Shown: piece after piece, positions 17,787-26,981 of the stretch
How positions within the stretch are numbered: the first letter of the stretch is position 1
Layout of the letters: every line of letters starts with the position of its first letter
Assembly: GCA_963666035.2 (NCBI GenBank)
Contig: CAXXJI010000006.1
Location: 186,001 to 250,000, forward strand
Reading direction: 5' to 3'
Origin: CALMFG01 sp963666035
GTDB lineage: Bacteria > Bacillota > Clostridia > Christensenellales > CALMFG01
Length of the DNA stretch: 64,000 nucleotides
Notes under the pieces: generated by a model
What the model saw: the letters and a program-made list of their open reading frames with translations, nothing else
What the model was told of the DNA's origin: nothing
Database searches by the model: none
Position numbers and translations under genes: made by a program

Positions 17787-19061
17787 ATGAATAAACTAAC
17801 CAAAAAAGAACGTGCATGGATTATGTACGACTGTGGTAATTCGGCTTATTCAATGGCCATCACTACGGCGCTTTTTCCGGCGCTGATGGGGATGCTGGTG
17901 GCTGAACCAACGCAGATTTTAGGGTTTTTCAACTCGTTTGCCAGTCTTTTGGTCGCGGTGCTTGCGCCAATCCTGGGTACGATCGCGGACTATAAAGACA
18001 AGAAAAAGAGGTTTTTCGCGTTCTTTGCTTTACTGGGCATCGTCTTTACGGGGGTATTAGCCGCTGTACCGAATACTCAGTGGCAGATGCTGGTCGGGAT
18101 CTATGTGGTCACGGCAGTCGGCTTTGCGGGTTCAAACATCTTCTACGATTCGTTTCTGGTGGATACGACCGAACATGATCGGCTGGATTCTGTTTCGGCC
18201 AAAGGCTTTGCCTACGGCTATATCGCTTCGGTCATCCCGTTTGGTATCTCGCTGGGCGTCGTATGGGTGCTGGGTTTTTCCAATCCTTTGGGCTTTAAAC
18301 TGTCGTTTATCATCACCGCGCTATGGTGGGGACTGTTTACCATTCCGATGTTTCGGCATGTCAAACAAATCCATTACGTTGAAGTGGAACCCAAACCCGT
18401 TGCGATGAGTTTTAAACGTTTGGGCAAAACTTTTAAGAATATCAGAGATTACAAAGTGGTTTTCGGTTTTCTGATTGCGTATTTTCTGTATATTGACGGA
18501 GTGGATACCATCATCAAGATGGCAGTGCCGTTTGCGACCAAGACGATGGGACTGGACGACAGCAATGTCTTTCTCTTGCTTGGCATCTTACTCGTGATAC
18601 AGATTATCGCCTTCCCTTGTGCGCTGATTTATGGCGTGCTGGCCAAAAAGCACGGGGCGCGTCCGCTGATTATCACGGGAATTATCACCTATATCATCGC
18701 ATGCGGTTTTGCGTTTTTTATGACGGATGTATGGCATGTCTTTATCTTGGGAGCACTGATCGGGTCTGCTCAGGGCGGCATACAGGCTTTAAGCCGTTCT
18801 TATTTCGCTAAGATTATACCGAAAAACAACTCAAACGAGTTCTTCGGTTTTTACAATATATTTGGGAAATTCGCAGCGATTCTTGGGCCGTTGCTGATGG
18901 GGCTTACGGTGACGGTTGGTTTGAAAAGCGGGCTGTCCTCTGTGCTCAGCAACAAAATCTCCATCTTTGCCATCGTACCGCTGTTTGTACTTGGACTGAT
19001 TATGTTCCTTCGGATGCCGAAGGATAAGGATTTGACCGAAGCGGAAGAAGTGGTTGTTTAA
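17787..19061 (+). CDS. MFS transporter, UMF1/Atg22-like family
   Basis: This is an integral membrane transporter of 424 aa with about 12 hydrophobic segments. The opening RAWIMYDCGNSAYSMAI closely resembles the YDWGNSAYA signature of UMF1 family (Atg22-related) permeases. SQGGIQALSRSYFAKIIP in the second half and EFFGFYNIFGKFAAILGP are also typical of that family. Loops with KDKKKR and AKKHGARP lie where cytoplasmic loops are expected. The substrate is unknown; yeast Atg22 exports amino acids from the vacuole, but bacterial members are mostly uncharacterised. It has its own promoter and terminator. Confidence 0.87.
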   Translation: MNKLTKKERAWIMYDCGNSAYSMAITTALFPALMGMLVAEPTQILGFFNSFASLLVAVLAPILGTIADYKDKKKRFFAFFALLGIVFTGVLAAVPNTQWQMLVGIYVVTAVGFAGSNIFYDSFLVDTTEHDRLDSVSAKGFAYGYIASVIPFGISLGVVWVLGFSNPLGFKLSFIITALWWGLFTIPMFRHVKQIHYVEVEPKPVAMSFKRLGKTFKNIRDYKVVFGFLIAYFLYIDGVDTIIKMAVPFATKTMGLDDSNVFLLLGILLVIQIIAFPCALIYGVLAKKHGARPLIITGIITYIIACGFAFFMTDVWHVFILGALIGSAQGGIQALSRSYFAKIIPKNNSNEFFGFYNIFGKFAAILGPLLMGLTVTVGLKSGLSSVLSNKISIFAIVPLFVLGLIMFLRMPKDKDLTEAEEVVV

Positions 19062-19080
19062 ATCTTCGATGAATGATGAG

Positions 19081-19107
19081 AGCCCGCGCTAACACCGCGG
19101 GCTTTTT
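19081..19107 (+). terminator. Terminator after MFS gene
   Basis: An 8-bp GC-rich stem (19081-19088 with 19096-19103) is followed by five T residues. Confidence 0.9.
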
Positions 19108-19179
19108 GCTTGTTTTACTTTTGCATTGCGGGTATAATTGACCAAAGCGAAAATACAGAAAGAAGATCAGTTCAAACTT

Positions 19180-19980
19180 ATGGAATTCTATTTTTCCCCG
19201 CTGTTCTCAAGCTCTTCGGGGAACGCACTATACGTATCGGCCGGCGGGGTTCGGATTCTGGTGGACGCGGGCGGAACCGCGGCGCAGATGGAAGCGGCAT
19301 TGCGACGGCTGGAAGTGGACGCAAGCACACTGGACGGTATCCTGATTACCCACGAACACAGCGACCATATTAAATCGGCAGGAACCTTAAGCCGCAAATA
19401 TGATATCCCGATTTATGCCAACCCGGCCACATGGCGGGCGATGGACGGCAAAGTTGGCCAAATCACCGAGAAAAACCGAAAGCTGTTTAATCAAAGCTTC
19501 TATATTAAGGAGATGCTGGTGGAACCTTTCAGCATCCCGCACGATGCGGCCGATCCGGTTTGCTATGCACTAAGCCACGGCGGGGTGAAACTCGCGAGTG
19601 TCACAGACTTGGGACACGCCACAAAACGGCTGCTTTCCAAGCTGGCGGGGGCCAATGTGGTGCTTTTAGAGGCCAATCACGATGAGCATATGCTGAAAAA
19701 CGGCAGTTATCCGCAGTACTTAAAACAGCGCATTCTGGGTACGCGCGGGCATCTTTCCAATCTGATGGCAGCCAAGGCAGCCTATGAGCTGGTGACTTTG
19801 GGCGTCAAAGGCATTATGTTGGCGCATCTTTCCGAACAGAACAACACGCCCGAAGCCGCATACGCGGAAGTCAGTGCGCACCTTAAGGATAACGGCATCG
19901 AGGTGGGGCGGCATGTGGCGCTGAATGTACTTAAAAAAGAATGCGATGCTTTTTTGTATCGCTTGGGCGGGAATGAGTAA
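19180..19980 (+). CDS. walJ: MBL-fold hydrolase WalJ (YycJ-like)
   Basis: WalJ is a metallo-beta-lactamase-fold protein linked in Bacillus and streptococci to DNA or cell-wall coordination. The start at 19180 (MEFYFSPLFSSSSGN) matches the family's usual SSGS/SSGN beginning. An in-frame start at 19138 would add 14 unlikely residues. The metal motif ITHEHSDHIKS lies near residue 60. Later metal ligands include SVTDLGHAT and LEANHDEHML. The protein is 266 aa. It overlaps rlmH by TAATG. walJ-rlmH linkage is common in Bacillota, but walRK and htrA are not next to it here. Confidence 0.88.
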   Translation: MEFYFSPLFSSSSGNALYVSAGGVRILVDAGGTAAQMEAALRRLEVDASTLDGILITHEHSDHIKSAGTLSRKYDIPIYANPATWRAMDGKVGQITEKNRKLFNQSFYIKEMLVEPFSIPHDAADPVCYALSHGGVKLASVTDLGHATKRLLSKLAGANVVLLEANHDEHMLKNGSYPQYLKQRILGTRGHLSNLMAAKAAYELVTLGVKGIMLAHLSEQNNTPEAAYAEVSAHLKDNGIEVGRHVALNVLKKECDAFLYRLGGNE

Positions 19981-20462
19981 TGGCAAAAGTCGCAATCATT
20001 TCGGTCGGTCGATTGAAAACCGATTATTATAAGGCGGCCGTTGCGGATTATGCGGGACGTATCCGCCGCTATGCCGATTTTGAGAATATTGAAGTGAAAG
20101 AAGAGCGGCTTTCCAAAAATCCTTCGGACAATGAGATGGAAGCGGCAAAAATCAGGGAAGGCGAGCGACTTTTGGATGAGGCCGCAAAGTATGACGCGGT
20201 TTACTGCATGGATGCCGGAGGTAAGCGGATGACGTCCGAAGACTTTGCGGATTTGTTGACAAAGGACATGACAAGCGGCATCAATCGGACTGCTTTTATC
20301 ATCGGCGGTTCCAACGGACTTTCAGATGCGGTTCGGAAAAAAGCGCGAAAAGTGATTTCGTTTTCGGATATGATTTTCCCGCACCATCTGTTTCGTGTGA
20401 TGCTGGCCGAGCAGATTTACCGTGCGTTCACCATTTTAAATCATGAAAAATACCATAAATAG
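19980..20462 (+). CDS. rlmH: 23S rRNA pseudouridine-1915 N3-methyltransferase RlmH
   Basis: RlmH is a small SPOUT methyltransferase that modifies pseudouridine 1915 in helix 69 of 23S rRNA on 70S ribosomes. The 160-aa protein matches family length. It has YCMDAGGKRMTSEDFA, FIIGGSNGLSDAV (SAM knot), and the C-terminal MIFPHHLFRVMLAEQIYRA signature. Its ATG overlaps the walJ stop codon by one base, indicating translational coupling. Confidence 0.97.
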   Translation: MAKVAIISVGRLKTDYYKAAVADYAGRIRRYADFENIEVKEERLSKNPSDNEMEAAKIREGERLLDEAAKYDAVYCMDAGGKRMTSEDFADLLTKDMTSGINRTAFIIGGSNGLSDAVRKKARKVISFSDMIFPHHLFRVMLAEQIYRAFTILNHEKYHK

Positions 20463-20473
20463 AGGTAAAGCGA

Positions 20474-21088
20474 TTGAAATATAATACCCTTATATTCGAT
20501 CTAGACGGCACACTGATCGATTCGGACTACTACAATATGAACAGCCTTAAAAACGCGATCAATCGCGTGGAGGGAAGAAACCTCTCGCTGGAGGATGTTA
20601 AAAAAGTCAGCGGTGCGCCAGCCAAGGCTACGCTGGAAATCCTCGGTGTGACCAAACGGGAAGAAGTGTTGGAGGCGTGGGACAATGAGTTTTTTCGTTC
20701 AAAAGGCCGTGCCGATTACTTCCCCGGCTTGGAAGCGGTGCTGGACGCGCTGAAAAACGCCGGAGTATATATCGGCATCGTCACCTCGCGTGAGCGGCAT
20801 GAGTATGATGAGTTCTTCGCGCATCTCGGCTTGTATGAGCGGTTTATGACGGTTGTGTTTGCGTCGGATACCGATAACCATAAACCCCACCCCGAACCGA
20901 TTTTGAAGTTTCTCTCCCTTTCGGGCAGAAACAAGGAAGGGGCGATTTACATTGGTGACACGAAGTTCGATAGGGACGCCGCGGCCAACGCGGGCATCGA
21001 CTTTGCACTGGCGGGATGGAGCCTGCATGATGTGCCTTGCGGGCGGGTGCTGGAAAATCCAGAAGCGCTTTTGGAAATAATCGTGTAA
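20474..21088 (+). CDS. HAD-superfamily phosphatase, phosphoglycolate-phosphatase-like
   Basis: The 204-aa protein is a HAD hydrolase. Motif I is IFDLDGTLIDSDYYN at residues 6-20, with the nucleophile Asp and the D+2 Asp. Motif II Thr/Ser lies in IGIVTSRERHE, and motif IV in GAIYIGDTKFDRDAAANAG. An alpha-helical cap lies between motifs I and II, as in the Gph/PpaX subgroup. The start is TTG at 20474 with GAGG seven bases before it. It directly follows rlmH and is probably in the same operon. The substrate cannot be told from sequence. Confidence 0.88.
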   Translation: MKYNTLIFDLDGTLIDSDYYNMNSLKNAINRVEGRNLSLEDVKKVSGAPAKATLEILGVTKREEVLEAWDNEFFRSKGRADYFPGLEAVLDALKNAGVYIGIVTSRERHEYDEFFAHLGLYERFMTVVFASDTDNHKPHPEPILKFLSLSGRNKEGAIYIGDTKFDRDAAANAGIDFALAGWSLHDVPCGRVLENPEALLEIIV

Positions 21089-21104
21089 ATTCAGCAAAAA
21101 ACGT

Positions 21105-21133
21105 TTGAAAAAGCGGATGTTCTTTGTTATAAT
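21105..21133 (+). promoter_or_regulatory. rpsF-ssb-rpsR promoter
   Basis: TTGAAA (21105-21110), a 17-bp spacer and a perfect TATAAT (21128-21133) give a transcript starting about 70 nt before rpsF. Confidence 0.8.
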
Positions 21134-21139
21134 TCATTG

Positions 21140-21190
21140 GTTAGTGCCTGCTTTGCTTTGGCCAAAGCGCCAAAGCCGCAAAAGACCATG
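21140..21190 (+). promoter_or_regulatory. Possible S6:S18 leader hairpin of rpsF mRNA
   Basis: The rpsF leader contains a palindromic GCTTTGGCCAAAGC core with outer pairing between GGTT and GACC, and a CCG element on the 3' side. Many bacteria control rpsF-ssb-rpsR through an mRNA structure bound by the S6:S18 complex, which has a conserved CCG. The match here is by eye and incomplete. Confidence 0.35.
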
Positions 21191-21208
21191 AAGGAGGTAA
21201 AAAAGGCG

Positions 21209-21499
21209 ATGAAGCAATATGAATGCATGTACATCTTAAAGCCGGATATGGAGGATGAAGCGAAAGACGCAGCTGTCAAGAAATTCTCCGATATCGTCAC
21301 ATCCAACCAGGGTGAGATTGTGAAGATTGAGGAATGGGGCAAAAAGCGTTTGGCTTATCCTATCAACTACATCGAAGATGGCTATTATGTTTTAATGTAC
21401 TTCAAGTCTGCACCCGAACTGCCGAGTGAGCTTGAACGTAACTTTAAGATTTCTGACGATATTTTGCGCTATATGGTCGTAATTGACCAGAACGCGTAA
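21209..21499 (+). CDS. rpsF: 30S ribosomal protein S6
   Basis: S6 is a small-subunit protein that binds with S18 to the 16S central domain. The start at 21209 (MKQYECMYILKPD) has AAGGAGG 11 bases upstream and gives 96 aa, the usual size. An upstream in-frame start at 21137 lies almost on the promoter and is rejected. EWGKKRLAYPINYIEDGYYVLMYF is the typical core of the family. It leads the conserved rpsF-ssb-rpsR operon. Confidence 0.97.
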   Translation: MKQYECMYILKPDMEDEAKDAAVKKFSDIVTSNQGEIVKIEEWGKKRLAYPINYIEDGYYVLMYFKSAPELPSELERNFKISDDILRYMVVIDQNA

Positions 21500-21520
21500 A
21501 CGTGACGAAAGAAGGAAAAC

Positions 21521-21955
21521 ATGAATCAGGCGCATTTAATTGGAAGATTGACCAGAGACCCAGAATATAGACAGACACCAGGCGGTATTTCGGTTTGTAC
21601 TTTTTCCATCGCGGTGACCCGCAGATTTAATCGTGACGAAGCGGATTTTTTAAATATCGTCACATGGCGCGGACTTGCTGATAATTGTGGAAAGTATTTA
21701 ACCAAGGGCCAGCAGGTGGGCGTTTCGGGCAGAATACAGTCGCGCAGCTACGACGGCAACGACGGTAAAAAACGATATGTGACCGAGATTGTAGCGGACA
21801 CGGTAGAGTTTTTGAGCCCGGCGGGTGCCAGGGGCACGAACGGCAGCGACGCGGCGATGATTAAAGAGGATGATGCTCCACCCGAATCGGACGAACTGTT
21901 TGGTGCGGGCGGCGGAACGTTTACGCCGGTGGATGACGATGACCTTCCATTTTAG
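21521..21955 (+). CDS. ssb: Single-stranded DNA-binding protein
   Basis: SSB coats single-stranded DNA and recruits repair and replication proteins. The 144-aa protein has an OB fold beginning MNQAHLIGRLTRDPEYRQTP. A Gly- and acid-rich linker follows, and the conserved C-terminal tip is DDDDLPF. That tip binds partners such as RarA, PriA and RecQ. It lies between rpsF and rpsR, the standard arrangement. Confidence 0.97.
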   Translation: MNQAHLIGRLTRDPEYRQTPGGISVCTFSIAVTRRFNRDEADFLNIVTWRGLADNCGKYLTKGQQVGVSGRIQSRSYDGNDGKKRYVTEIVADTVEFLSPAGARGTNGSDAAMIKEDDAPPESDELFGAGGGTFTPVDDDDLPF

Positions 21956-21986
21956 ATGAGCAGATATTTATTAGGAGGACCATATA

Positions 21987-22262
21987 GTGGCTGAAGATAA
22001 ACAATCAAGACCGGACAGACCGGTGAGAAAGAACTTTCGCGGTATGAGACGCCCGAGAAAAAAAGTCTGCATGTTCTGTAAGGACAAAGTGGCTTTTATC
22101 GATTATAAAGACGCGAACAAGCTGAAAAAATATATCACCGAAGCAGGCAAGATTTCACCTAAACGTGCAACCGGCACATGTGCCAAGCACCAACGGGAAT
22201 TGGCGATCGCTATCAAGCGGGCACGCCAGATGTCGCTCTTGCCGTACACATCCAACGAATAA
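21987..22262 (+). CDS. rpsR: 30S ribosomal protein S18
   Basis: S18 is a small-subunit protein partnering S6. The start is GTG at 21987 with AGGAGG eight bases upstream. The 91-aa protein has the CMFCKDK pair of cysteines, then FIDYKDANKLKKYITEAGKI and KRATGTCAKHQRELAIAIKRARQMSLLPY, the S18 signature. The extra CxxC and CAKH suggest a zinc-binding form. A terminator follows. Confidence 0.97.
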   Translation: MAEDKQSRPDRPVRKNFRGMRRPRKKVCMFCKDKVAFIDYKDANKLKKYITEAGKISPKRATGTCAKHQRELAIAIKRARQMSLLPYTSNE

Positions 22263-22271
22263 CGACTTTAT

Positions 22272-22300
22272 AAGGACAGGTATACCTGTCTTTATTTTTT
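22272..22300 (+). terminator. Terminator after rpsR
   Basis: AAGGACAGG (22272-22280) pairs with CCTGTCTTT, and six or more T residues follow shortly after. Confidence 0.85.
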
Positions 22301-22350
22301 TGTGTTTTAGTTGAACGCTACAACCCAGATTAAATCTTAAGGGAAATGCG

Positions 22351-23103
22351 ATGAAATATTACCGTGTCAAAACCAAAGACGGCGTTTTTTACGCCGTGAA
22401 AGAAAACGGCAGACTTTATGCACTGGAAAACAGTCTGTTTGACCCTGTGGCGGTGCTGGGCCGGCCATTGGACAAAGCCGAGATGACGCTGCTGGCGCCC
22501 TGCGAGCCCACCAAGGTGGCGGCAGTGGGATTAAACTATCGTCAGCACGCTGCCGAGCTGAATATGGAATTGCCGAAAACACCTTTGCTGTTTCTAAAGC
22601 CTGCCACGACGGTCGTCGGGCCGGATGCGGACATTTCGTATCCCACAATGAGTGAACAGGTGGATTACGAAGCCGAACTGGGCGTCGTGATCGGTAAAAC
22701 CTGCAGGAATGTGTCACCAGAGGATGCGGATAATTATATCTTGGGGTATACCTGCTTAAACGATGTCACCGCGCGGGATTTGCAGAGGAAAGACGGCCAA
22801 TGGACAAGGGCCAAAGGATTTGATACGTTTTGCCCCATTGGGCCGTATATTGACACCGAGTTTGACCCGAAAGGCAAACGCATTATATCCAAGCTGAACG
22901 GAAAGATTAAACAGGACAGTACGCTGGATGACCTGATTTTCAATGTGCCTTCGCTGGTTGCGTTTATATCAAACGTGATGACCTTAAACCCTGGTGATGT
23001 GATTGCGACAGGGACGCCTTCGGGCATCGGGCCTATGCGGCGCGGCGACACGGTGGAGGTGGAGGTAGAGGGGCTTGGCGTTTTGACGAACACGGTAAAG
23101 TAA
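22351..23103 (+). CDS. Fumarylacetoacetate hydrolase-family protein
   Basis: This is a metal-dependent FAH-fold enzyme of 250 aa. The family includes hydratases and decarboxylases of 2-oxo acids and acylpyruvate hydrolases. Visible signatures are GLNYRQHAAEL near residue 56 and FLKPATTVVGPD. The metal-binding segment is YEAELGVVIGKTCR, and GYTCLNDVTARDLQ follows. TGTPSGIGPM lies near the C-terminus. An N-terminal extension of about 50 residues matches the short lid of single-domain members such as YisK. It stands alone between rpsR and nifJ, with no aromatic-degradation genes nearby. A role as oxaloacetate decarboxylase or metabolite repair enzyme is possible but unproven. Confidence 0.88.
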   Translation: MKYYRVKTKDGVFYAVKENGRLYALENSLFDPVAVLGRPLDKAEMTLLAPCEPTKVAAVGLNYRQHAAELNMELPKTPLLFLKPATTVVGPDADISYPTMSEQVDYEAELGVVIGKTCRNVSPEDADNYILGYTCLNDVTARDLQRKDGQWTRAKGFDTFCPIGPYIDTEFDPKGKRIISKLNGKIKQDSTLDDLIFNVPSLVAFISNVMTLNPGDVIATGTPSGIGPMRRGDTVEVEVEGLGVLTNTVK

Positions 23104-23173
23104 GTACGGAATTTTAGTGCGGATTGCTAGCTGCGCGAGACGGGGCCATCCGTTTGATTGTCGGCGGTTTGGG

Positions 23174-23202
23174 TTGACCCGTGTACTAAAAAAAGATATA
23201 AT
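23174..23202 (+). promoter_or_regulatory. nifJ promoter
   Basis: TTGACC (23174-23179), a 17-bp spacer and TATAAT (23197-23202) are near-consensus. The leader of about 85 nt includes a hairpin (23222-23250) formed by GCGAA/TTCGC and GGC/GCC. Confidence 0.8.
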
Positions 23203-23296
23203 AGTTTGGCTGTGATTGAATGCGAAAAGGCAAAATTCGCCTCACTTCGCTGATAAATAAAATTCATTTTTAATCTTATGAGGAGGTTAAAGTTTA

Positions 23297-26200
23297 ATGG
23301 CTATCAAACAAACAATTGATGGTAACACCGCTGCTGCCCATGTGGCATATGCGTTTAGTGATGTCGGTGCCATTTACCCGATCACCCCTTCTTCATCCAT
23401 GGCAGAAATGTGCGATGAATGGGCTGCGTATGGCAGAAAGAACATGTTTAATCAAAAGATGCGAATCGCCGAGCTGCAAAGCGAGGGCGGTGCCGCAGGT
23501 GCGGTGCACGGTTCGCTGGTTGCGGGCGCGATGACCACCACCTTTACGGCATCGCAAGGATTGCTCTTGATGATCCCGAACATGTATAAAATCGCAGGAG
23601 AGCTGCTCCCTTCGGTTTTTCATGTATCCGCAAGAAGCGTGGCAACACATGCGCTCTCTATCTTTGGCGACCATTCGGACGTCATGGCGGCCAGACAAAC
23701 CGGTTTTGCGATGCTGGCTTCCAACTCGGTTCAGGAAGTAATGGACTTAGCGGCAATCGCTCATTTGGCAACACTCAAAGCGAAAGTTCCGTTTGTACAT
23801 TTCTTTGATGGTTTTAGAACATCTTCCGAAATTCAGAAAGTTGAACTTTTGGATTATGAAGACTTAAAATCGATGGTTGATATGAAGGATATTGCGGACT
23901 TTAGAGCCCGTGCAATGAATCCGGAGCATCCGCACCAACAGGGTACAGCAGAAAACCCGGATATCTTCTTCCAAAACAGAGAAGCGGCCAATACATACTA
24001 TGATAAAACTCCGGCGATTGTACAGAGCGTGATGGATGCGTTCGGCGCAAAGTTCGGCAGAAAATATAATCTTTATGACTATTATGGTGCGGCGGACGCG
24101 GATCGCGTCATCATCATCATGGGTTCGGGCGCAGAAGCGGTGGAAGAAACCATCGATTTCCTTGCCAAACGCGGCGAAAAAGTAGGCGTTGTCAAAGTCC
24201 GTTTGTACCGTCCGTTCTCGGCAAAAGATTTTATTGGTGCGATTCCTAAGACAGCGACAAAGCTGGCGGTTCTGGACAGAACCAAAGAACCCGGCGCGCT
24301 GGGCGAACCTTTGTATCAGGACGTCATCACCGCGCTGGCCGAACAGGGTGTTTCTAAAACTGTGGTGGGCGGCAGATATGGTCTGTCCTCCAAAGAGTTC
24401 ACCCCGTCCATGGTCAATGCGATCTATGCGGAGCTCAAAAAAGATGCACCGAAGAATCATTTCACTATTGGTATCAATGATGACGTAACGAAGACCAGTC
24501 TGGATATCCCCGAACTGATCGACGCGGCGGCCGAAGGCACCATTCGCTGCAAGTTCTATGGATTAGGTTCTGACGGAACCGTTGGCGCCAATAAAAACTC
24601 GATCAAAATCATCGGCGACTATACCGATATGTACGCGCAAGGATATTTCTCCTACGACTCCAAAAAGTCGGGCGGTATCACAGTATCTCACTTGCGTTTT
24701 GGTAAATCTCCGATTAAATCCACATACCTCATCACCGACTCGGAATTTGTGGCCTGCCACAATCCTTCCTATGTCACACGTTATGATATGCTGAAAGGGC
24801 TCAAGGACGGCGGAACCTTCCTTTTGAACTCGGCATGGACGGTTGAGGATATGGATAAAGAACTGCCGGCTTCCATGAAAAACGAAATTGCGAAGCGCGG
24901 TATCAAGTTCTACAACGTGGATGCTGTGCACATTGCTGAAAAAACCGGCATGGGCGGCAGAATCAACACCATCATGCAGACCGCGTTCTTCAAACTTTCG
25001 GGCGTTCTGGAAGAAAAAGAAGCGCTGGAGTACATGAAAAAAGCGGTTAAAAAAACCTATGGCAAAAAGGGTGACAAGATTGTTGAGATGAACTATGCGG
25101 CCATCGACGCTTCTTCGGACGCAGTTGTGAAGATTGAAGTACCTGATGCTTGGGCTACCACAACCGAGGGCGCACTGCCCATCGCACCGCCGAATGATCC
25201 GTTCTTTAAGGACGTGGTTGTACCGATCATCTCGCTCAACGGCGACGATCTGCCGGTCAGCGCGTTTGACCCCAGAGGATATTTCCCGGTGGCGACCACG
25301 CAGTTTGAAAAGCGCGGTATTGCTGTGAACGTGCCGAAATGGCAGATTGATAACTGTATCATGTGCAACCAGTGTTCGCTGGTCTGCCCGCATGCATGTA
25401 TCCGTCCGTTCCTAGCGGCAGATGAAGACCTAAAAGGCGCACCCGAAACCTATCAGGTGAAGGAAGCCAGAGGCAAAGAAGTTGCCGGATTGAAATACAG
25501 AATTCAGCTTTCTCCGCTGGATTGTACCGGATGCGGCAACTGCGCCGAAGTTTGCCCCGCAAAGGAAAAAGCGCTTATTATGACGCCTTTAGAAGACGTG
25601 ATGCTGACCGAAAAACCCAACTGGGACTTCGCCATTAACCTGCCAAGACCCAAACTGGATGTCAACAAAAACTCGGTCATCGGCAGCCAGTACCTGCAAC
25701 CGTTGTTCGAATTCTCAGGTGCTTGCGCAGGCTGCGGCGAAACGCCGTATGTCAAACTGGTTACCCAGTTGTTTGGCGATCGGATGCTGGTAGCTAATGC
25801 CACCGGATGTTCATCCATCTATGGCGGCAGCGCGCCGACTTGTCCTTACACCAAGAATGAAAAAGGTCAGGGACCGGCATGGGCTAATTCACTGTTTGAA
25901 GATAACGCCGAGTTCGGCTACGGCATGAACCTGGCCATGGTTCAGCGTCGTGCACAACTTAAAGATAACGTCACCGAAGCGATTGGTTTCGCGTCGGGCG
26001 ATTTGAAAGATGCACTTTCCAATTGGTTGGAGAGCGCAGGCGATGCGGAGGCTTCCAAAGTGACATCCGATGCCCTTCGCAAAGTGCTGCCCGGTGCGGT
26101 TTCGGCCGCCAGCGGCAAGGAAAAGGAAACGCTGGAAGCGATTGCGGCGGCAGACGATCTGTTTGTTAAAAAATCCGTATGGATCTTTGGTGGAGACGGC

Positions 26201-26815
26201 TGGGCATACGACATCGGTTACGGCGGACTTGACCACGTACTCGCGATGAACGAAGATGTCAACATTCTGGTTCTGGATACGGAAGTGTACTCCAACACCG
26301 GCGGACAGGCTTCCAAGGCCACGCCGACTGGATCGGTTGCCAAATTTGCGGCGGCCGGAAAAAGGACCAAGAAAAAGGACCTGGGTGCGATCGCGATGAC
26401 TTATGGCTATGTGTATGTTGCCAGTGTGGCGATGGGCGCAAACCAGACTCAGCTGATTAAAGCGATGAACGAAGCCGAGAAGTACGACGGACCATCACTG
26501 ATTATCGCTTACTCGCCGTGTATTGCGCACAATATCGGTTCGGGCATGGGTACATCCCAGCGCGAAGAGAAAAAAGCGGTGGCCGCCGGTTACTGGCCGC
26601 TGTACAGATTTAATCCGGATATGAAAGCGGAAGGCAAGAATCCGTTTACACTGGATTCCAAAGAACCCACTGAGGATTACGAGGAATTCATTCAGTCCGA
26701 AGGCCGTTACAAGACGCTTGCCAAGCAGTTCCCGGAAGCTGCTGAAGTACTGTTCAAGCGGGCGGCAGAAGAAGCGAAGGAACGCTACGAATACTACAAG
26801 AAGATGGCGGAATAA
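23297..26815 (+). CDS. nifJ: Pyruvate:ferredoxin (flavodoxin) oxidoreductase
   Basis: PFOR converts pyruvate and CoA to acetyl-CoA and CO2 while reducing ferredoxin; it is central to anaerobic metabolism. The 1172-aa protein is the fused homodimeric type. Domain I carries YPITPSSSMAE near residue 25. Domain V has two [4Fe-4S] motifs, CIMCNQCSLVCPH and CTGCGNCAEVCP, near residues 690-760. A further cluster has CAGCGETPY and a later Cys. The TPP-binding domain has FGGDGWAYDIGYGG and LDTEVYSNTGGQ. The C-terminal extension (GKNPFTLDSKEP) is present. AGGAGG precedes the ATG. It has its own promoter and terminator, so it is probably monocistronic. Confidence 0.98.
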   Translation: MAIKQTIDGNTAAAHVAYAFSDVGAIYPITPSSSMAEMCDEWAAYGRKNMFNQKMRIAELQSEGGAAGAVHGSLVAGAMTTTFTASQGLLLMIPNMYKIAGELLPSVFHVSARSVATHALSIFGDHSDVMAARQTGFAMLASNSVQEVMDLAAIAHLATLKAKVPFVHFFDGFRTSSEIQKVELLDYEDLKSMVDMKDIADFRARAMNPEHPHQQGTAENPDIFFQNREAANTYYDKTPAIVQSVMDAFGAKFGRKYNLYDYYGAADADRVIIIMGSGAEAVEETIDFLAKRGEKVGVVKVRLYRPFSAKDFIGAIPKTATKLAVLDRTKEPGALGEPLYQDVITALAEQGVSKTVVGGRYGLSSKEFTPSMVNAIYAELKKDAPKNHFTIGINDDVTKTSLDIPELIDAAAEGTIRCKFYGLGSDGTVGANKNSIKIIGDYTDMYAQGYFSYDSKKSGGITVSHLRFGKSPIKSTYLITDSEFVACHNPSYVTRYDMLKGLKDGGTFLLNSAWTVEDMDKELPASMKNEIAKRGIKFYNVDAVHIAEKTGMGGRINTIMQTAFFKLSGVLEEKEALEYMKKAVKKTYGKKGDKIVEMNYAAIDASSDAVVKIEVPDAWATTTEGALPIAPPNDPFFKDVVVPIISLNGDDLPVSAFDPRGYFPVATTQFEKRGIAVNVPKWQIDNCIMCNQCSLVCPHACIRPFLAADEDLKGAPETYQVKEARGKEVAGLKYRIQLSPLDCTGCGNCAEVCPAKEKALIMTPLEDVMLTEKPNWDFAINLPRPKLDVNKNSVIGSQYLQPLFEFSGACAGCGETPYVKLVTQLFGDRMLVANATGCSSIYGGSAPTCPYTKNEKGQGPAWANSLFEDNAEFGYGMNLAMVQRRAQLKDNVTEAIGFASGDLKDALSNWLESAGDAEASKVTSDALRKVLPGAVSAASGKEKETLEAIAAADDLFVKKSVWIFGGDGWAYDIGYGGLDHVLAMNEDVNILVLDTEVYSNTGGQASKATPTGSVAKFAAAGKRTKKKDLGAIAMTYGYVYVASVAMGANQTQLIKAMNEAEKYDGPSLIIAYSPCIAHNIGSGMGTSQREEKKAVAAGYWPLYRFNPDMKAEGKNPFTLDSKEPTEDYEEFIQSEGRYKTLAKQFPEAAEVLFKRAAEEAKERYEYYKKMAE

Positions 26816-26848
26816 GCGTTACTTCAGTTGATTAAACTAAAAAAATGT

Positions 26849-26880
26849 GCAAGCACCGTTTTCGGTGCTTGCCGTTTTTT
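26849..26880 (+). terminator. Terminator after nifJ
   Basis: A perfect 10-bp stem (26849-26858 with 26863-26872) has a TTTT loop and is followed by a T-run. Confidence 0.92.
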
Positions 26881-26912
26881 CGTTTGCTGGTTTTCTAAGT
26901 TCATAAAAAGTT

Positions 26913-26942
26913 TTACCACAAAAGCGTCAAAGCGGTTATAAT
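26913..26942 (+). promoter_or_regulatory. trxB promoter (clear -10, weak -35)
   Basis: TATAAT at 26937-26942 lies 40 bp before trxB. The best -35 is TTACCA at 26913-26918 with an 18-bp spacer. Confidence 0.5.
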
Positions 26943-26981
26943 AGGAAAAGAAATTGCAAAAAGGATTGGAAGGGAATAACC

